NCBI GenBank assembly: GCA_947475165.1
Contig: CANJLD010000002.1
Location: forward strand, 1-64,000
DNA length: 64,000 nt
DNA from: Bacteroidota bacterium
GTDB lineage: Bacteria; Bacteroidota; Bacteroidia; Chitinophagales; LD1
Direction of reading: 5' to 3'
The translations under genes and the position numbers were made by a program. Below, in pieces: positions 44,855 through 53,160 of the stretch. The notes beneath the pieces were generated by a model, which saw only the letters and a program-made list of their open reading frames with translations, searched no databases and was not told the origin of the DNA. The number at the start of each line of letters is the position of its first letter. Position 1 is the first letter of the stretch.

Positions 44855-45762
44855 CTTTTGCTTTCTCTTTTCTTAAACATATTCATCAGCGAAATCACAT
44901 AGTTATCTTCTGTTTTAATTGATTCTAACTGCGCTCCGCTTTTGCCGAATAAATCTTTTGTACTGCGTACGTTTTCGTGAAAGTTCTTCGCATACTTTTC
45001 GCGAAGCGACTTATCGCTCGTATCAATCCAAAACTCTTTTCCGCTTTCGCTGTCAACTACTTTTGCTAAACCTATATTGGGCATGTTGGCTTCGCGCTCA
45101 TCATATATGTGTAAGCCAATTAAATCGTGCTTCTTACCAAGTATTTTCAATGACTTTTTGAAATCGTTTTTATCTGCAGCATTATCTGTCAGAAAATCTG
45201 AAATCAAAAACGCGATTGATTTTTTCTTCACCACATTGTTGAAATACTTCAATGCTTCAGTAATATTCGTTCCGGTTTGTTTCGGATTAAAATCATATAT
45301 CTCTGAAATGATTCTCAGAATGTGGCTTTTGCCTTTTTTAGGAGGAATAAATTTTTCAATCGTGTCGCTGAAAAAAAGAACTCCTACTTTATCGTTGTTG
45401 GTGATGGCAGAAAATGCAATCACTCCGCTTATCTCGGCAATGATGTGATTCTTAAATTCGTTCTGTGTTCCGAAAAATGATGACTGACTTACATCAATCA
45501 GCAACATCACCGTCAACTCTCTTTCTTCTTCAAAAACTTTGATGAAAGGTTTGCGATTGCGCGCAGTTACATTCCAGTCAATCGCGCGAATGTCATCGCC
45601 ATACTGATACTCGCGCACTTCACTAAAAGAAATGCCTCGTCCCTTAAACGCAGAATGATAACTGCCCGAGAAAATCTGATTAGAGAGTTTCCGGGTTTTT
45701 ATCTCTATGCGTCTGAGTTTCTTTCTTTTCTCCTCAGTAGTATTTGAAATTTCTTTTGCCAC
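44851..45762 (-). CDS. DUF58 protein of the MoxR-Bat cluster
   Basis: DUF58 proteins are VWA-like partners of MoxR ATPases. The protein has about 303 residues and matches the family in IEIKTRKLSNQIFSGSYHSAFKGRGISFSEVREYQYGDDIRAIDWNVTARNRKPFIKVFEEERELTVMLLIDVSQSS. No ATG is near: candidate starts are TTG 45783 and GTG 45762; the GTG (MAKEISNTTEEKRK) leaves an appropriate lead into the family. It overlaps the following gene by 4 bases. A post-stop repeat lies between moxR and this gene. Confidence 0.9.
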   Translation of the reverse strand: MAKEISNTTEEKRKKLRRIEIKTRKLSNQIFSGSYHSAFKGRGISFSEVREYQYGDDIRAIDWNVTARNRKPFIKVFEEERELTVMLLIDVSQSSFFGTQNEFKNHIIAEISGVIAFSAITNNDKVGVLFFSDTIEKFIPPKKGKSHILRIISEIYDFNPKQTGTNITEALKYFNNVVKKKSIAFLISDFLTDNAADKNDFKKSLKILGKKHDLIGLHIYDEREANMPNIGLAKVVDSESGKEFWIDTSDKSLREKYAKNFHENVRSTKDLFGKSGAQLESIKTEDNYVISLMNMFKKRESKR

Positions 45763-45798
45763 AGATTCACAGATTAGATACAAAACGAATTCTGTATT

Positions 45799-45824
45799 AA
45801 AGTCCCTTTTAGGGGATTTAGGGG
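45799..45824 (-). repeat. Dispersed post-stop repeat, copy 6
   Basis: On the minus strand ACCCCTAAATCCCC then TAAAAGGGACTTT starts directly after the moxR stop codon (0 bases). It lies inside an operon, between moxR and the DUF58 gene, so it is not a terminator by position alone. Confidence 0.9.
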
Positions 45825-46835
45825 TTATGGAACTTCTACTGCATTCAAGATTTCTGAAATTACTTCTTCACTGGTAATATTCTCCGCTTCAGCTTCATAA
45901 GTTAAGCCAACACGGTGGCGCATTACATCATAACAAATAGCCCGCACATCTTCCGGTATTACATAACCTCTGCGCTTGATAAAGGCATAAGCTTTTGCGG
46001 CAATTGCCAGATTGATACTAGCTCTCGGAGAACCTCCATAACTGATAAGCGATTTCAGTTTAGTCAGTTTATAATCTTCCGGTTTGCGCGTAGCGAATAC
46101 AATGTCGAGAATGTAGCGCTCAATTTTTTCATCCATGTAAACTTCACGAACAGTTTTGCGTGCAGCAACAATTTCTTCTGCTTTCACCACGGGATTGATT
46201 TGTTTATCACTCATCTGCATGTTCTGGCGAATGATGAGTTGCTCCTCCTCTTTCTTTGGATAAGTGATAACCGCTTTCAGCATGAACCGGTCAATCTGCG
46301 CTTCCGGTAGCGGATAAGTTCCTTCTTGCTCAATCGGGTTCATGGTAGCGAGCACTAAAAAGGGGTCTTCAATTTTATACGTGTTGTCTCCAATAGTAAC
46401 TTGTCTCTCCTGCATAGCTTCTAACAAAGCTGATTGCACTTTTGCCGGAGCTCGGTTTATTTCATCTGCTAAAACAAAGTTTGCGAACACCGGTCCTTTC
46501 TTCACCACAAACTCATTGTCTTTTTGGTTGTAAATCATAGTTCCTACTAAGTCGGCAGGAAGCAAATCAGGCGTAAATTGAATACGTGAGAATTTTGCAT
46601 GAATGGCTTGTGCAAGAGATTTTATAGCCAATGTTTTTGCCAAACCCGGAACACCTTCTAACAAAATATGTCCGTTGGCAAGCATGGCAAGCAACAAGCG
46701 CTCTACCATATATTTTTGACCAACAATAGTTTTGCCGAGTTCCAGATTCAGAATATCTACAAAGGCACTTTCGCGATTTATTTTTTCGTTCAGTGCAGCA
46801 ATGTCAACCGTGGTGTTTCCTGATATTACTTCCAT
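45825..46835 (-). CDS. moxR: MoxR-family AAA+ ATPase
   Basis: MoxR ATPases act with VWA proteins as chaperone-like remodellers. The 336-residue protein from the ATG at 46835 has Walker A GVPGLAKT (in LLEGVPGLAKTLAIKSLAQ), Walker B VLADEINRAPAKVQSALLEAMQERQVT, sensor region ATMNPIEQEGTYPLPEAQIDRFMLK and a C-terminal lid. The upstream ORF start would fall within the promoter, so I used the ATG. Confidence 0.94.
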   Translation of the reverse strand: MEVISGNTTVDIAALNEKINRESAFVDILNLELGKTIVGQKYMVERLLLAMLANGHILLEGVPGLAKTLAIKSLAQAIHAKFSRIQFTPDLLPADLVGTMIYNQKDNEFVVKKGPVFANFVLADEINRAPAKVQSALLEAMQERQVTIGDNTYKIEDPFLVLATMNPIEQEGTYPLPEAQIDRFMLKAVITYPKKEEEQLIIRQNMQMSDKQINPVVKAEEIVAARKTVREVYMDEKIERYILDIVFATRKPEDYKLTKLKSLISYGGSPRASINLAIAAKAYAFIKRRGYVIPEDVRAICYDVMRHRVGLTYEAEAENITSEEVISEILNAVEVP

Positions 46836-46856
46836 AGCTTTTGTTTTAATGGGCGA

Positions 46857-46864
46857 CAAATATA
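46857..46864 (-). promoter_or_regulatory. -7 box of the moxR-bat operon
   Basis: The minus strand reads TATATTTG, a perfect TAnnTTTG box, 22 bases upstream of the moxR ATG at 46835. A clean TTTG -33 box is missing; TTTA is present at about the right distance. It supports the shorter moxR start. Confidence 0.6.
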
Positions 46865-46932
46865 TCCGCCTACCTAATTGTTAAATTTGAAATTTTGTTA
46901 AGCGAAAACCTTCGTGGTAATGATAGAAATAA

Positions 46933-46957
46933 AGAAGGGGCTTGCTCTGCCCCTTCT
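46933..46957 (-). terminator. Terminator after the DUF3078 gene
   Basis: AGAAGGGGC and GCCCCTTCT form a 9-bp stem around a 7-base loop, followed by TTTATTTCT on the minus strand. It separates the DUF3078 gene from moxR. Confidence 0.8.
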
Positions 46958-46978
46958 CAAATATTGTGATAGTGTTTT

Positions 46979-48145
46979 TTAAAACTTCGCAGTTAAGCCA
47001 ATACCAAACTGTTCGAAAATCTGAATTTTATTAAACGCTCTGATGGAGTTTTTGAATTTATCAATATCCGGTGCGCCATCTGCGCCTTTGCTGCCATCCG
47101 AATTTTTGCGCGTATCAATTGGCACTAAAGCGTTGTATTGGTAAGCAAGCTTAACCGACAATGTTGCGTTCAACCACTTGTTTACTTTAAACACAATATC
47201 GTTGTCCCATTTTATTACCGGTATATGTTTAGTGTTTTCGCTTATGGTTATCGCGCCTAACGAATCCTGGTCGGTATAGTATTTAGGCATAATGGTATTG
47301 TAGCTGGCATTCATATACGCGCCAAACACATTCAGGTGGCTTTTCCAGTTTACATTTTTCACAATATCTTTTTGGAAAAGTAAATCCAATTCCCAACCCA
47401 GTTCCCCCATAAAATAGCCGCCACGCTTTAAACCAAAACGCGTTTCATCGATAGTGCTATAGTAAGCATCGCTATATCTTCCATCGGGTAAGGTATCCAT
47501 GTTTTTGCCGGGCGCATCTTGGCTAACAAATGTCATTTTACCTTCTACCGGTGAAAAGAACATAGTGAAATAGTCTTTCGGCTTATAAGTCAACCCCGGA
47601 CCAATAGTAAGCACAGCCGGTGCTGCAAATTTTGAAACTGCAAATCTTCTGAATTCGCCATTAACGGTATCGGTTTGCGAGTAATCGTAGGTTGGTGTAA
47701 ACTGACTTTCGAAGCCCAACTTAGCTGCTACATAAAGCGACTTGCTAACCTCATAACCCACCATTGATTTAATTGCTAACACATCCACATTTTTTTGCAG
47801 ATTGGTTTGCGCCAAGGCTTTGTTACGAATTAGACCAACGGCTATCATTCCCCACTTAGCATCTAAGCTATTGTCAGAAATTATCTTCCCTTTCTTATAG
47901 TTAGCGTAAAAATTTCCTCCTAAGGTGAATGAGAAACTATTGAAACCGCCCGGTCCCCATTGGTAAAGCGCAGTTTGATTGAGCAACACACCGGCATAAC
48001 CGCCAATTTTCCAAGTGCTGTCGCGCAGGTAAACGCCATCGCCACCGAAAACGGGCTTAATTTTTTTCTTTACCGTAGTTGAATCTTGCGCCATAGTTGC
48101 GCACATTAGCATAATTAGCATTGAGAGTAGAAGTCCTTTCTTCAT
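46979..48145 (-). CDS. DUF3078 outer-membrane protein
   Basis: The protein has 388 residues from the ATG at 48145. It has a signal peptide (MKKGLLLSMLIMLMCATMA), the DUF3078 opening (STWKIGGYAGVLLNQTALYQWGPGGFNSFSFTLGGNFYANYKKGKIISDNSLDAKWG), and alternating beta-strand character to a Phe-final C-terminus (EQFGIGLTAKF), consistent with an outer-membrane barrel of Bacteroidota. The function is unknown. Confidence 0.88.
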   Translation of the reverse strand: MKKGLLLSMLIMLMCATMAQDSTTVKKKIKPVFGGDGVYLRDSTWKIGGYAGVLLNQTALYQWGPGGFNSFSFTLGGNFYANYKKGKIISDNSLDAKWGMIAVGLIRNKALAQTNLQKNVDVLAIKSMVGYEVSKSLYVAAKLGFESQFTPTYDYSQTDTVNGEFRRFAVSKFAAPAVLTIGPGLTYKPKDYFTMFFSPVEGKMTFVSQDAPGKNMDTLPDGRYSDAYYSTIDETRFGLKRGGYFMGELGWELDLLFQKDIVKNVNWKSHLNVFGAYMNASYNTIMPKYYTDQDSLGAITISENTKHIPVIKWDNDIVFKVNKWLNATLSVKLAYQYNALVPIDTRKNSDGSKGADGAPDIDKFKNSIRAFNKIQIFEQFGIGLTAKF

Positions 48146-48393
48146 ATATCCTGTTTTAGTTGGCTCAAAAATGTGGTTAGAACGCCAAAAAACCATGCTT
48201 AGTTTTAAACAAAAGCAGTTTTTTATAGAATAATTTATGCTACGATTAAAAAAGATTAAAATTTTTAACCCTTAAAATCAACCGGTTACAAAATATTTAT
48301 AAAAAATATACTACTGTGTGTTGCATAATACCATTTAATAAACATATCATTGCATCGTCAAGTAGCTTAGTAAACCACATAAAATAAATTATA

Positions 48394-48747
48394 ATGAAAA
48401 AATCAATCAAAACCACCGCCTTTATCATCGGATACTTTATTCTGATGAGCACTTTCGGAATTATAGCCGCTGTTCCGGGAAACATTGAAAAAGCAGCTAA
48501 AGAAAATGTTCGCAGAGAAATTATCCGCAACATAGTTTGTCCTGAATTTGTAACTGCGAACACAGAAGCCAACGATGTGAAGGCTTTGATATCGGTAGAT
48601 GAAAATGGAAGCGTGAATGTGTTCGAAATTACTTCCACCAACGCGGAATTAAAAAATTATGTAGCCAATACTTTAAAAGGAATGAAAATTCAAAATACAA
48701 TTCCTACCGAAAAGTTTGTGCTGGTAGTAAAGTTCAGAGTAGCCTAA
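48394..48747 (+). CDS. Small exported protein upstream of padR
   Basis: The 117-residue protein starts MKKSIKTTAFIIGYFILMSTFGIIAAV (signal peptide) and has a small alpha/beta domain with VKALISVDENGSVNVFEITSTNAELKNYVANTLKGM, reminiscent of TonB C-terminal-like folds. The family is not firmly recognised. It lies 30 bases before padR and is likely the first gene of the padR-pspC-rdd transcript. Confidence 0.7.
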   Translation: MKKSIKTTAFIIGYFILMSTFGIIAAVPGNIEKAAKENVRREIIRNIVCPEFVTANTEANDVKALISVDENGSVNVFEITSTNAELKNYVANTLKGMKIQNTIPTEKFVLVVKFRVA

Positions 48748-48777
48748 AACAATTCCACAAAAAATAAAATTGATAAA

Positions 48778-49119
48778 ATGAATATAGAAAACACAAAAGC
48801 GCAAATGCGCAAGGGAGTGCTGGAGTTTTGCATTCTCTCTATCCTTTCGGATGGAGAACATTATCCGACAGAAATAATTGAGCGGATGAAAACTGCCAAA
48901 CTCTTAGTGGTGGAAGGAACCTTGTATCCTTTACTTACCCGACTGAAGAATGACGGGCTGCTTACTTACCGTTGGGAGGAATCTACCTCCGGACCTCCGC
49001 GCAAATATTTTACGCTGAGCGAGGAAGGGAAAAAATCGCTGACGGAACTGCTTAACAGCTGGACAGAACTTACCACTTCGGTGAACCAAATAATTCAACA
49101 AACCAACAAAACCAACTAA
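48778..49119 (+). CDS. PadR-family transcriptional regulator
   Basis: The 113-residue winged-helix regulator has MRKGVLEFCILSILSDGEHYPTEIIERM, EGTLYPLLTRLKNDGLLTYRWEES and GPPRKYFTLSEEGKK. Genes of this type often pair with PspC-domain proteins in Bacteroidota and probably regulate that operon. It stops 1 base before the pspC start. Confidence 0.93.
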   Translation: MNIENTKAQMRKGVLEFCILSILSDGEHYPTEIIERMKTAKLLVVEGTLYPLLTRLKNDGLLTYRWEESTSGPPRKYFTLSEEGKKSLTELLNSWTELTTSVNQIIQQTNKTN

Positions 49120-49120
49120 G

Positions 49121-50878
49121 ATGAGAAAGACATTAAACATAAACCTGGGGGGCATGGCATTCATTATAGATGAGAATGCTTTTGAATTACTCCACAACTA
49201 TCTGGAAGCTTTGAAGCGAAAGTTCAGCAACGAAGCAGAGCGCGAAGAAATTCTGCACGATATAGAAGCCCGCATTGGCGAAATGCTGAACCAGAAATTA
49301 GCTGACCGCAAAGAAGTAGTAAGCGTTGCCGAAGTTCAAGCGGTGATGGATGCTATGGGTAAGCCGGAAGATATTGCCGGTGAAGAAACTGAGCCAACAA
49401 CAGTTGGCAGCAGCGAACAGCCGAATACCAATACAGTATTTACCGCACCGGTAAAGAAAAGATTGTATCGCGATGCGGATGATGCTAAGGTGGCGGGTGT
49501 AATTGCGGGGCTTTGTCACTACTTCGGTATTAGCGACCCCGTTTGGATGCGTGTGGCGGCTATTGTTTTAATTCCGCTTACATCGGGTTCGGTTATTCTT
49601 CTTTATCTATTGCTGATGATTATTGTGCCTAAGGCGGTGAGCTCTGCCGAAAAATTAGAAATGAAAGGCGAGCCGATTAACATTAACACGATTGAAAAAG
49701 AAATTAAAGATGCAATGACCCGCACCGGTGAGTCGGCACATAAGTTTATACGCGAGGATACCTTTTTCGAAAAACTGGGCGGCATTATAGTGGCACTCTT
49801 TAAAACGTTTTTCAAATTCGTTTTGTTGATAGCAATGCTGGTTGCTATAGCTTCTTTAGTAGGCGTGTTTATCGGCTTTGTGGTATTTTATTTCCTGGGC
49901 ACTTCGCAGTTTAATGAGGCTACAAAATTATTGGTAGATGCACCGCACGTGCTTACTTATTTCAGCTTTGGTTACCTGTTGTTTTTAGGCGCACCGCTGA
50001 TTGTGATTCTTTATGGCGGGTTTAGAGTTTTTCTTGGAGACCGCACGCGTATTAAATGGATGAAGTGGTTATTGCTCGGTGCATGGATTGTAGGCATCTG
50101 GCTGCTTTCTTTATCGGCTTACAAAACGGCTATAAATTTTAAGGAGAGCAAAACCAACAACAAGCAGGTGATACTGATGCAGCCTACCAACGGAGCTTTA
50201 CTGGTTCAACTTACGGACTCGACCGGTAAGAAAATAAGCAAGGATGACGCAGAAGAAATAGAGAGTTTTAACATAGATAATGACGGTGTGTTTGTAAACG
50301 GAGTGAACCTGAAAGATATGGAGCGCATACCGGTGGCAAAACCTGCGCTGGAAATTATGGCTTCGGAAAACGATTCGTTTTACATACAACAAATAGTTAC
50401 CGCACGCGGCAGAACGCAACCGGATGCCGGTAAAAATGCCGATGCCGGTAATTATACTTTTAGCCAAACCGATACGCTGTTGAACCTGAGCCCGTGGTTA
50501 TACATTAACAAGAACGGAAAGTGGCGCGCGCAGAACATTAAAATTCGCATTGCCATACCGGAAGGCAAGAAGATAAGTTTTGCCGATAACATAGATTTTT
50601 GGACGGCTGTGGTAAAAGGCAACGAGAGTTATAACGACACCTATTTTGCCAATACTACCTGGACGGTAGAGAACGGAAAGGTAAAATGCATTGCCGGTGA
50701 AAACCATTTTAATGCCGATAAGGATGATGATGTGATAACCGAAGAAATATCGGAAGTTGAAATAAACGGCAAAAAGCTGAAGAAGAAAATCCAGATACTA
50801 AAAGAGAAGGCGGAAGAACTGGAAGTAAAGGGCAAGAAGCTGGAAGAAAAAATAATTGAAAAAACAGAAACCAAGTAA
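49121..50878 (+). CDS. PspC-domain membrane stress protein
   Basis: The 585-residue protein has an N-terminal helical domain (about 1-85; LGGMAFIIDENAFELLHNYLEALKRKFSNEAEREEILHDIEARIGEML), then a PspC domain at about 110-172 (KVAGVIAGLCHYFGISDPVWMRVAAIVLIPLTSGSVILLYLLLMIIVP). Three or four more membrane segments follow (about 220-340) and a C-terminal extracytoplasmic adhesin-like domain with a charged tail. PspC acts in the phage-shock/envelope stress response; with PadR and an RDD protein it forms a common Bacteroidota cassette. Confidence 0.88.
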   Translation: MRKTLNINLGGMAFIIDENAFELLHNYLEALKRKFSNEAEREEILHDIEARIGEMLNQKLADRKEVVSVAEVQAVMDAMGKPEDIAGEETEPTTVGSSEQPNTNTVFTAPVKKRLYRDADDAKVAGVIAGLCHYFGISDPVWMRVAAIVLIPLTSGSVILLYLLLMIIVPKAVSSAEKLEMKGEPININTIEKEIKDAMTRTGESAHKFIREDTFFEKLGGIIVALFKTFFKFVLLIAMLVAIASLVGVFIGFVVFYFLGTSQFNEATKLLVDAPHVLTYFSFGYLLFLGAPLIVILYGGFRVFLGDRTRIKWMKWLLLGAWIVGIWLLSLSAYKTAINFKESKTNNKQVILMQPTNGALLVQLTDSTGKKISKDDAEEIESFNIDNDGVFVNGVNLKDMERIPVAKPALEIMASENDSFYIQQIVTARGRTQPDAGKNADAGNYTFSQTDTLLNLSPWLYINKNGKWRAQNIKIRIAIPEGKKISFADNIDFWTAVVKGNESYNDTYFANTTWTVENGKVKCIAGENHFNADKDDDVITEEISEVEINGKKLKKKIQILKEKAEELEVKGKKLEEKIIEKTETK

Positions 50879-50890
50879 ACCAATAACATC

Positions 50891-51349
50891 ATGCAAGTAA
50901 TATCAGTAAACAACAATTATTCATCGGGCTTCCGCAGGCTGGTGGCTTTTATTATCGACCACATGCTGGTGGGTGCCATTCTATCTGCTTTGGCCTGGCC
51001 GTTGTTCGGTTGGCCTCTTAGCTTTAGCGATTTCAATTTCCCTTTTCACTGGCATAACTGGAACTTCAGTTTTATGAGCCATAATTTCTACAAAGAAATA
51101 TTCATCATTATCTATTACGCGCTCATGGAGTCGAGCAAGTATCAGGCTACGGTGGGTAAGATTGTGATGGGCATAAAAGTGGTGAACAAAAACAATCAGC
51201 CGTTGGATTTTTCGAAAGCCCTGCTGCGCAATCTTTCAAAAATTCTTTCTGCCATTATTATGGGTATTGGCTACATCATGATAATTTTTGACGACCGCAA
51301 ACAAGGCCTGCACGATAAGATTGCAGATACGTTTGTGGTTAAGCAATAA
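50891..51349 (+). CDS. RDD-family membrane protein
   Basis: The 152-residue protein has SGFRRLVAFIIDHMLVGAILSALAWPLFGW (RDD first helix), then YYALMESSKYQATVGKIVMGIKVVNKNNQPLDFSKALLRNLSK and a last membrane segment ending in DDRKQGLHDKIADTFVV. RDD proteins may be transporters or membrane-stress helpers. It follows pspC after 12 bases and ends the operon. Confidence 0.9.
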   Translation: MQVISVNNNYSSGFRRLVAFIIDHMLVGAILSALAWPLFGWPLSFSDFNFPFHWHNWNFSFMSHNFYKEIFIIIYYALMESSKYQATVGKIVMGIKVVNKNNQPLDFSKALLRNLSKILSAIIMGIGYIMIIFDDRKQGLHDKIADTFVVKQ

Positions 51350-51401
51350 AACACCGCACCATACAAACAGTTTATCGCAATTTTCTCTTTGATGGTTGGT
51401 T

Positions 51402-51436
51402 GCCCTTCCCGGTTTCGGGAGGGGCTTTTTTTATTT
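51402..51436 (+). terminator. Terminator after the rdd gene
   Basis: GCCCTTCCCG and CGGGAGGGGC pair around GTTT with one bulge, followed by TTTTTTTATTT. It closes the padR-pspC-rdd operon. Confidence 0.85.
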
Positions 51437-51543
51437 CAAAAAATTTCTTCTTTTTACACCTATAACACACAGCGTTCGCCCTATGAACTCCGCTTTAATA
51501 ACCACCACTCTTCTGCCGCTAAACAATTCGCTATTGTACAATA

Positions 51544-51578
51544 GTGTGTGTGTGTGTGTGTGTGTACGCGCGCGCGTA
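51544..51578. repeat. Alternating purine-pyrimidine tract (GT)11-AC-(GC)n
   Basis: A 35-bp run of strict purine-pyrimidine alternation: eleven GT repeats followed by ACGCGCGCGCGTA. Such tracts favour Z-DNA under negative supercoiling and can slip during replication. Confidence 0.95.
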
Positions 51579-51630
51579 GTATAACACCGGCATTTAATTT
51601 TTCAAATACTTTACTGCGAATAGTTACTGA

Positions 51631-51829
51631 AAGGAATTTCCTTTCACTGTCTTCTACAAGTCAAAGCCCCCAAAAGGAATTTCCTTTTACCCCCTTTTAC
51701 AAGTCAAAGACCCCAAAAGGAATTTCCCTTCACCCCCTTTTACAGGTCAAAGGCCCCAAAAGGAATTTCCTTTCACCCCCTTTTACAAGTCAAAGACCCC
51801 AAAAGGAATTTCCTTTTGCCCCCCTTTAC
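51631..51829. repeat. 43-bp tandem repeat, four full units and one partial
   Basis: Units start at 51631, 51674, 51717, 51760 and 51803, exactly 43 bp apart. Each unit begins AAGGAATTTCCTT (a palindrome, AAGGAA-T-TTCCTT, extended by flanking A and T in some units) and continues through an ACCCCCTTTTACAAGTCAAAG-like part to CCCCAA. Unit 3 breaks the palindrome (TTCCCTT); unit 5 is truncated. There are no variable spacers, so it is not a CRISPR array. Confidence 0.95.
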
Positions 51830-51889
51830 CGCTTATTTTCAGTCATTTAAACCAAAAACAACATAATTATTAAGTAAAAACCCCCTACT

Positions 51890-53080
51890 ATGCCAAAAAG
51901 ACAACTACCCAACTCAAACGCCAAACGCAGCCGCGCTCTTAAAGCCGCCACCGACCGTAAAAGCATTACCCTGCCAGCCGATATGCCGCTTACTGCGGCT
52001 ACTGTTACGCGGCTCGATGTGTTTTTTCCGCAATACAAAACCAAGCAATTGGCGGTTAACACTGCCCTTGCGGCTCAGTCGCTGCTTACCGGTCAGGTAA
52101 AAGCTGCCAAGCTTACGGCAGGTTATTTTGTGGCCGATATGATAGATGCTTTGCAAAACGCTATCAGGCGCGGAACTTTTAATGAAGGGGTAAGGAGCTT
52201 ATACAGCCTGCCGGTAAATAAACCGTTGCGCCCCGAAATTATTACAGAGCAGGATGTGCTGGACTGGGGCGAGCGGGTACACGATGGCGAAACAGCGCGC
52301 ATAGCTGCGGGCGGTACTGCCATTGGTTTCCCCACGCTGGCCGAGGTAGATGCGGCAGTGAATAATTTCAGAACGCTTAACTTAAGCCAGGCAGCGGCTA
52401 AAACCACTTACGACAATGCACAGGAAGCGTTGGTGGAAGCAAACATTGAAGCCGATAAGCTTATTTTAAAAATATGGAACGAACTGGAAGCCGCTTTTGA
52501 TGTGGGCGATAAGCCGAGCGTAAGGCGCAAAGCGCGGGAGTGGGGCGTAGTATATGTACCAAGCCCGGGCGAAACACCAAGCCCCGATGATTACTCTATA
52601 ATGGGTACCGTAACCGACAGTGCCGCCGGTAACCCGCTGGAAGATGTAGCGGTGCTTATTAACGGCACACCGGTAATTGAAGTAACCGGTGCCGATGGTA
52701 AATATTTTATTCCCGTTCAAACACCGGGCACTTATGATATTACTTTTTACAAAGGCACCTATCAGCCAAAAGATGTTTCGGGAGTAGTGGTGGTAGCCGG
52801 TGCTATTACCACCGTAAACGCAGTGCTTGACCCTGCCGGGCCTACCGGTACCGTAGCCGGTAATGTAAAACAAGGCGGTATGAACGTAGCCGCAAACGTT
52901 AGCATTAACGGCATACCGGGCAATGTAACTACCGATGGCATGGGCAACTTTATAATGACCGATGTGCCCGAAGGCCCGCAAACGGTTAGGGTAGAACTTA
53001 CTGCAAACCCTGCTATGTTTCAAATACAAAACATTACGGTTATAGCTAACAGCACCAATAACCTGCAGTTTAATTTTTAA
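51890..53080 (+). CDS. Unrecognised protein with CarboxypepD_reg-like repeats
   Basis: The 396-residue protein has no signal peptide and a basic start (MPKRQLPNSNAKRSRALKAA). An N-terminal, mainly helical domain (about 25-225) ends near KPSVRRKAREWGVVYVPSPGE. A Pro-rich linker and two carboxypeptidase-regulatory-like beta modules follow (about 235-310, GTVTDSAAGNPLEDVAVLINGTPV, and about 320-396, GNVKQGGMNVAANVSINGIPG). I do not recognise the N-terminal domain. Base composition looks more GC-rich than the neighbours. It has its own strong terminator and a repeat-rich upstream region. Confidence 0.75.
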   Translation: MPKRQLPNSNAKRSRALKAATDRKSITLPADMPLTAATVTRLDVFFPQYKTKQLAVNTALAAQSLLTGQVKAAKLTAGYFVADMIDALQNAIRRGTFNEGVRSLYSLPVNKPLRPEIITEQDVLDWGERVHDGETARIAAGGTAIGFPTLAEVDAAVNNFRTLNLSQAAAKTTYDNAQEALVEANIEADKLILKIWNELEAAFDVGDKPSVRRKAREWGVVYVPSPGETPSPDDYSIMGTVTDSAAGNPLEDVAVLINGTPVIEVTGADGKYFIPVQTPGTYDITFYKGTYQPKDVSGVVVVAGAITTVNAVLDPAGPTGTVAGNVKQGGMNVAANVSINGIPGNVTTDGMGNFIMTDVPEGPQTVRVELTANPAMFQIQNITVIANSTNNLQFNF

Positions 53081-53084
53081 AACT

Positions 53085-53119
53085 AAAGACCCCACTCAAT
53101 TGAGTGGGGTCTTTTTAAT
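53085..53119. terminator. Perfect-palindrome terminator
   Basis: AAAGACCCCACTCAA and TTGAGTGGGGTCTTT are exact 15-base arms, followed by TTTTTAAT on the plus strand. Confidence 0.9.
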
Positions 53120-53160
53120 AGTAAGTCAATTATTTAATCATTATAAACCAAACAAAAACC

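Larger units (their letters stand above)
51437..51889. other. Gene-free repeat-rich segment
   Basis: About 450 bases without a credible gene; the short ORFs are repeat translations. It contains a (GT)n(CG)n tract and a 43-bp tandem array (annotated separately), then an A/T-rich stretch ahead of the next gene. Confidence 0.7.

Noticed and set aside
51631-51829. CRISPR-like array
   Set aside because: Units are nearly identical over the full 43 bp with no unique spacers, and no cas genes are present. It is a tandem repeat.
51548-51850. ORF over the repeat region (100 aa)
   Set aside because: It is a translation of the GT/CG tract and 43-bp repeats; the 43-bp period shifts frame each unit, which is not expected in a real gene.
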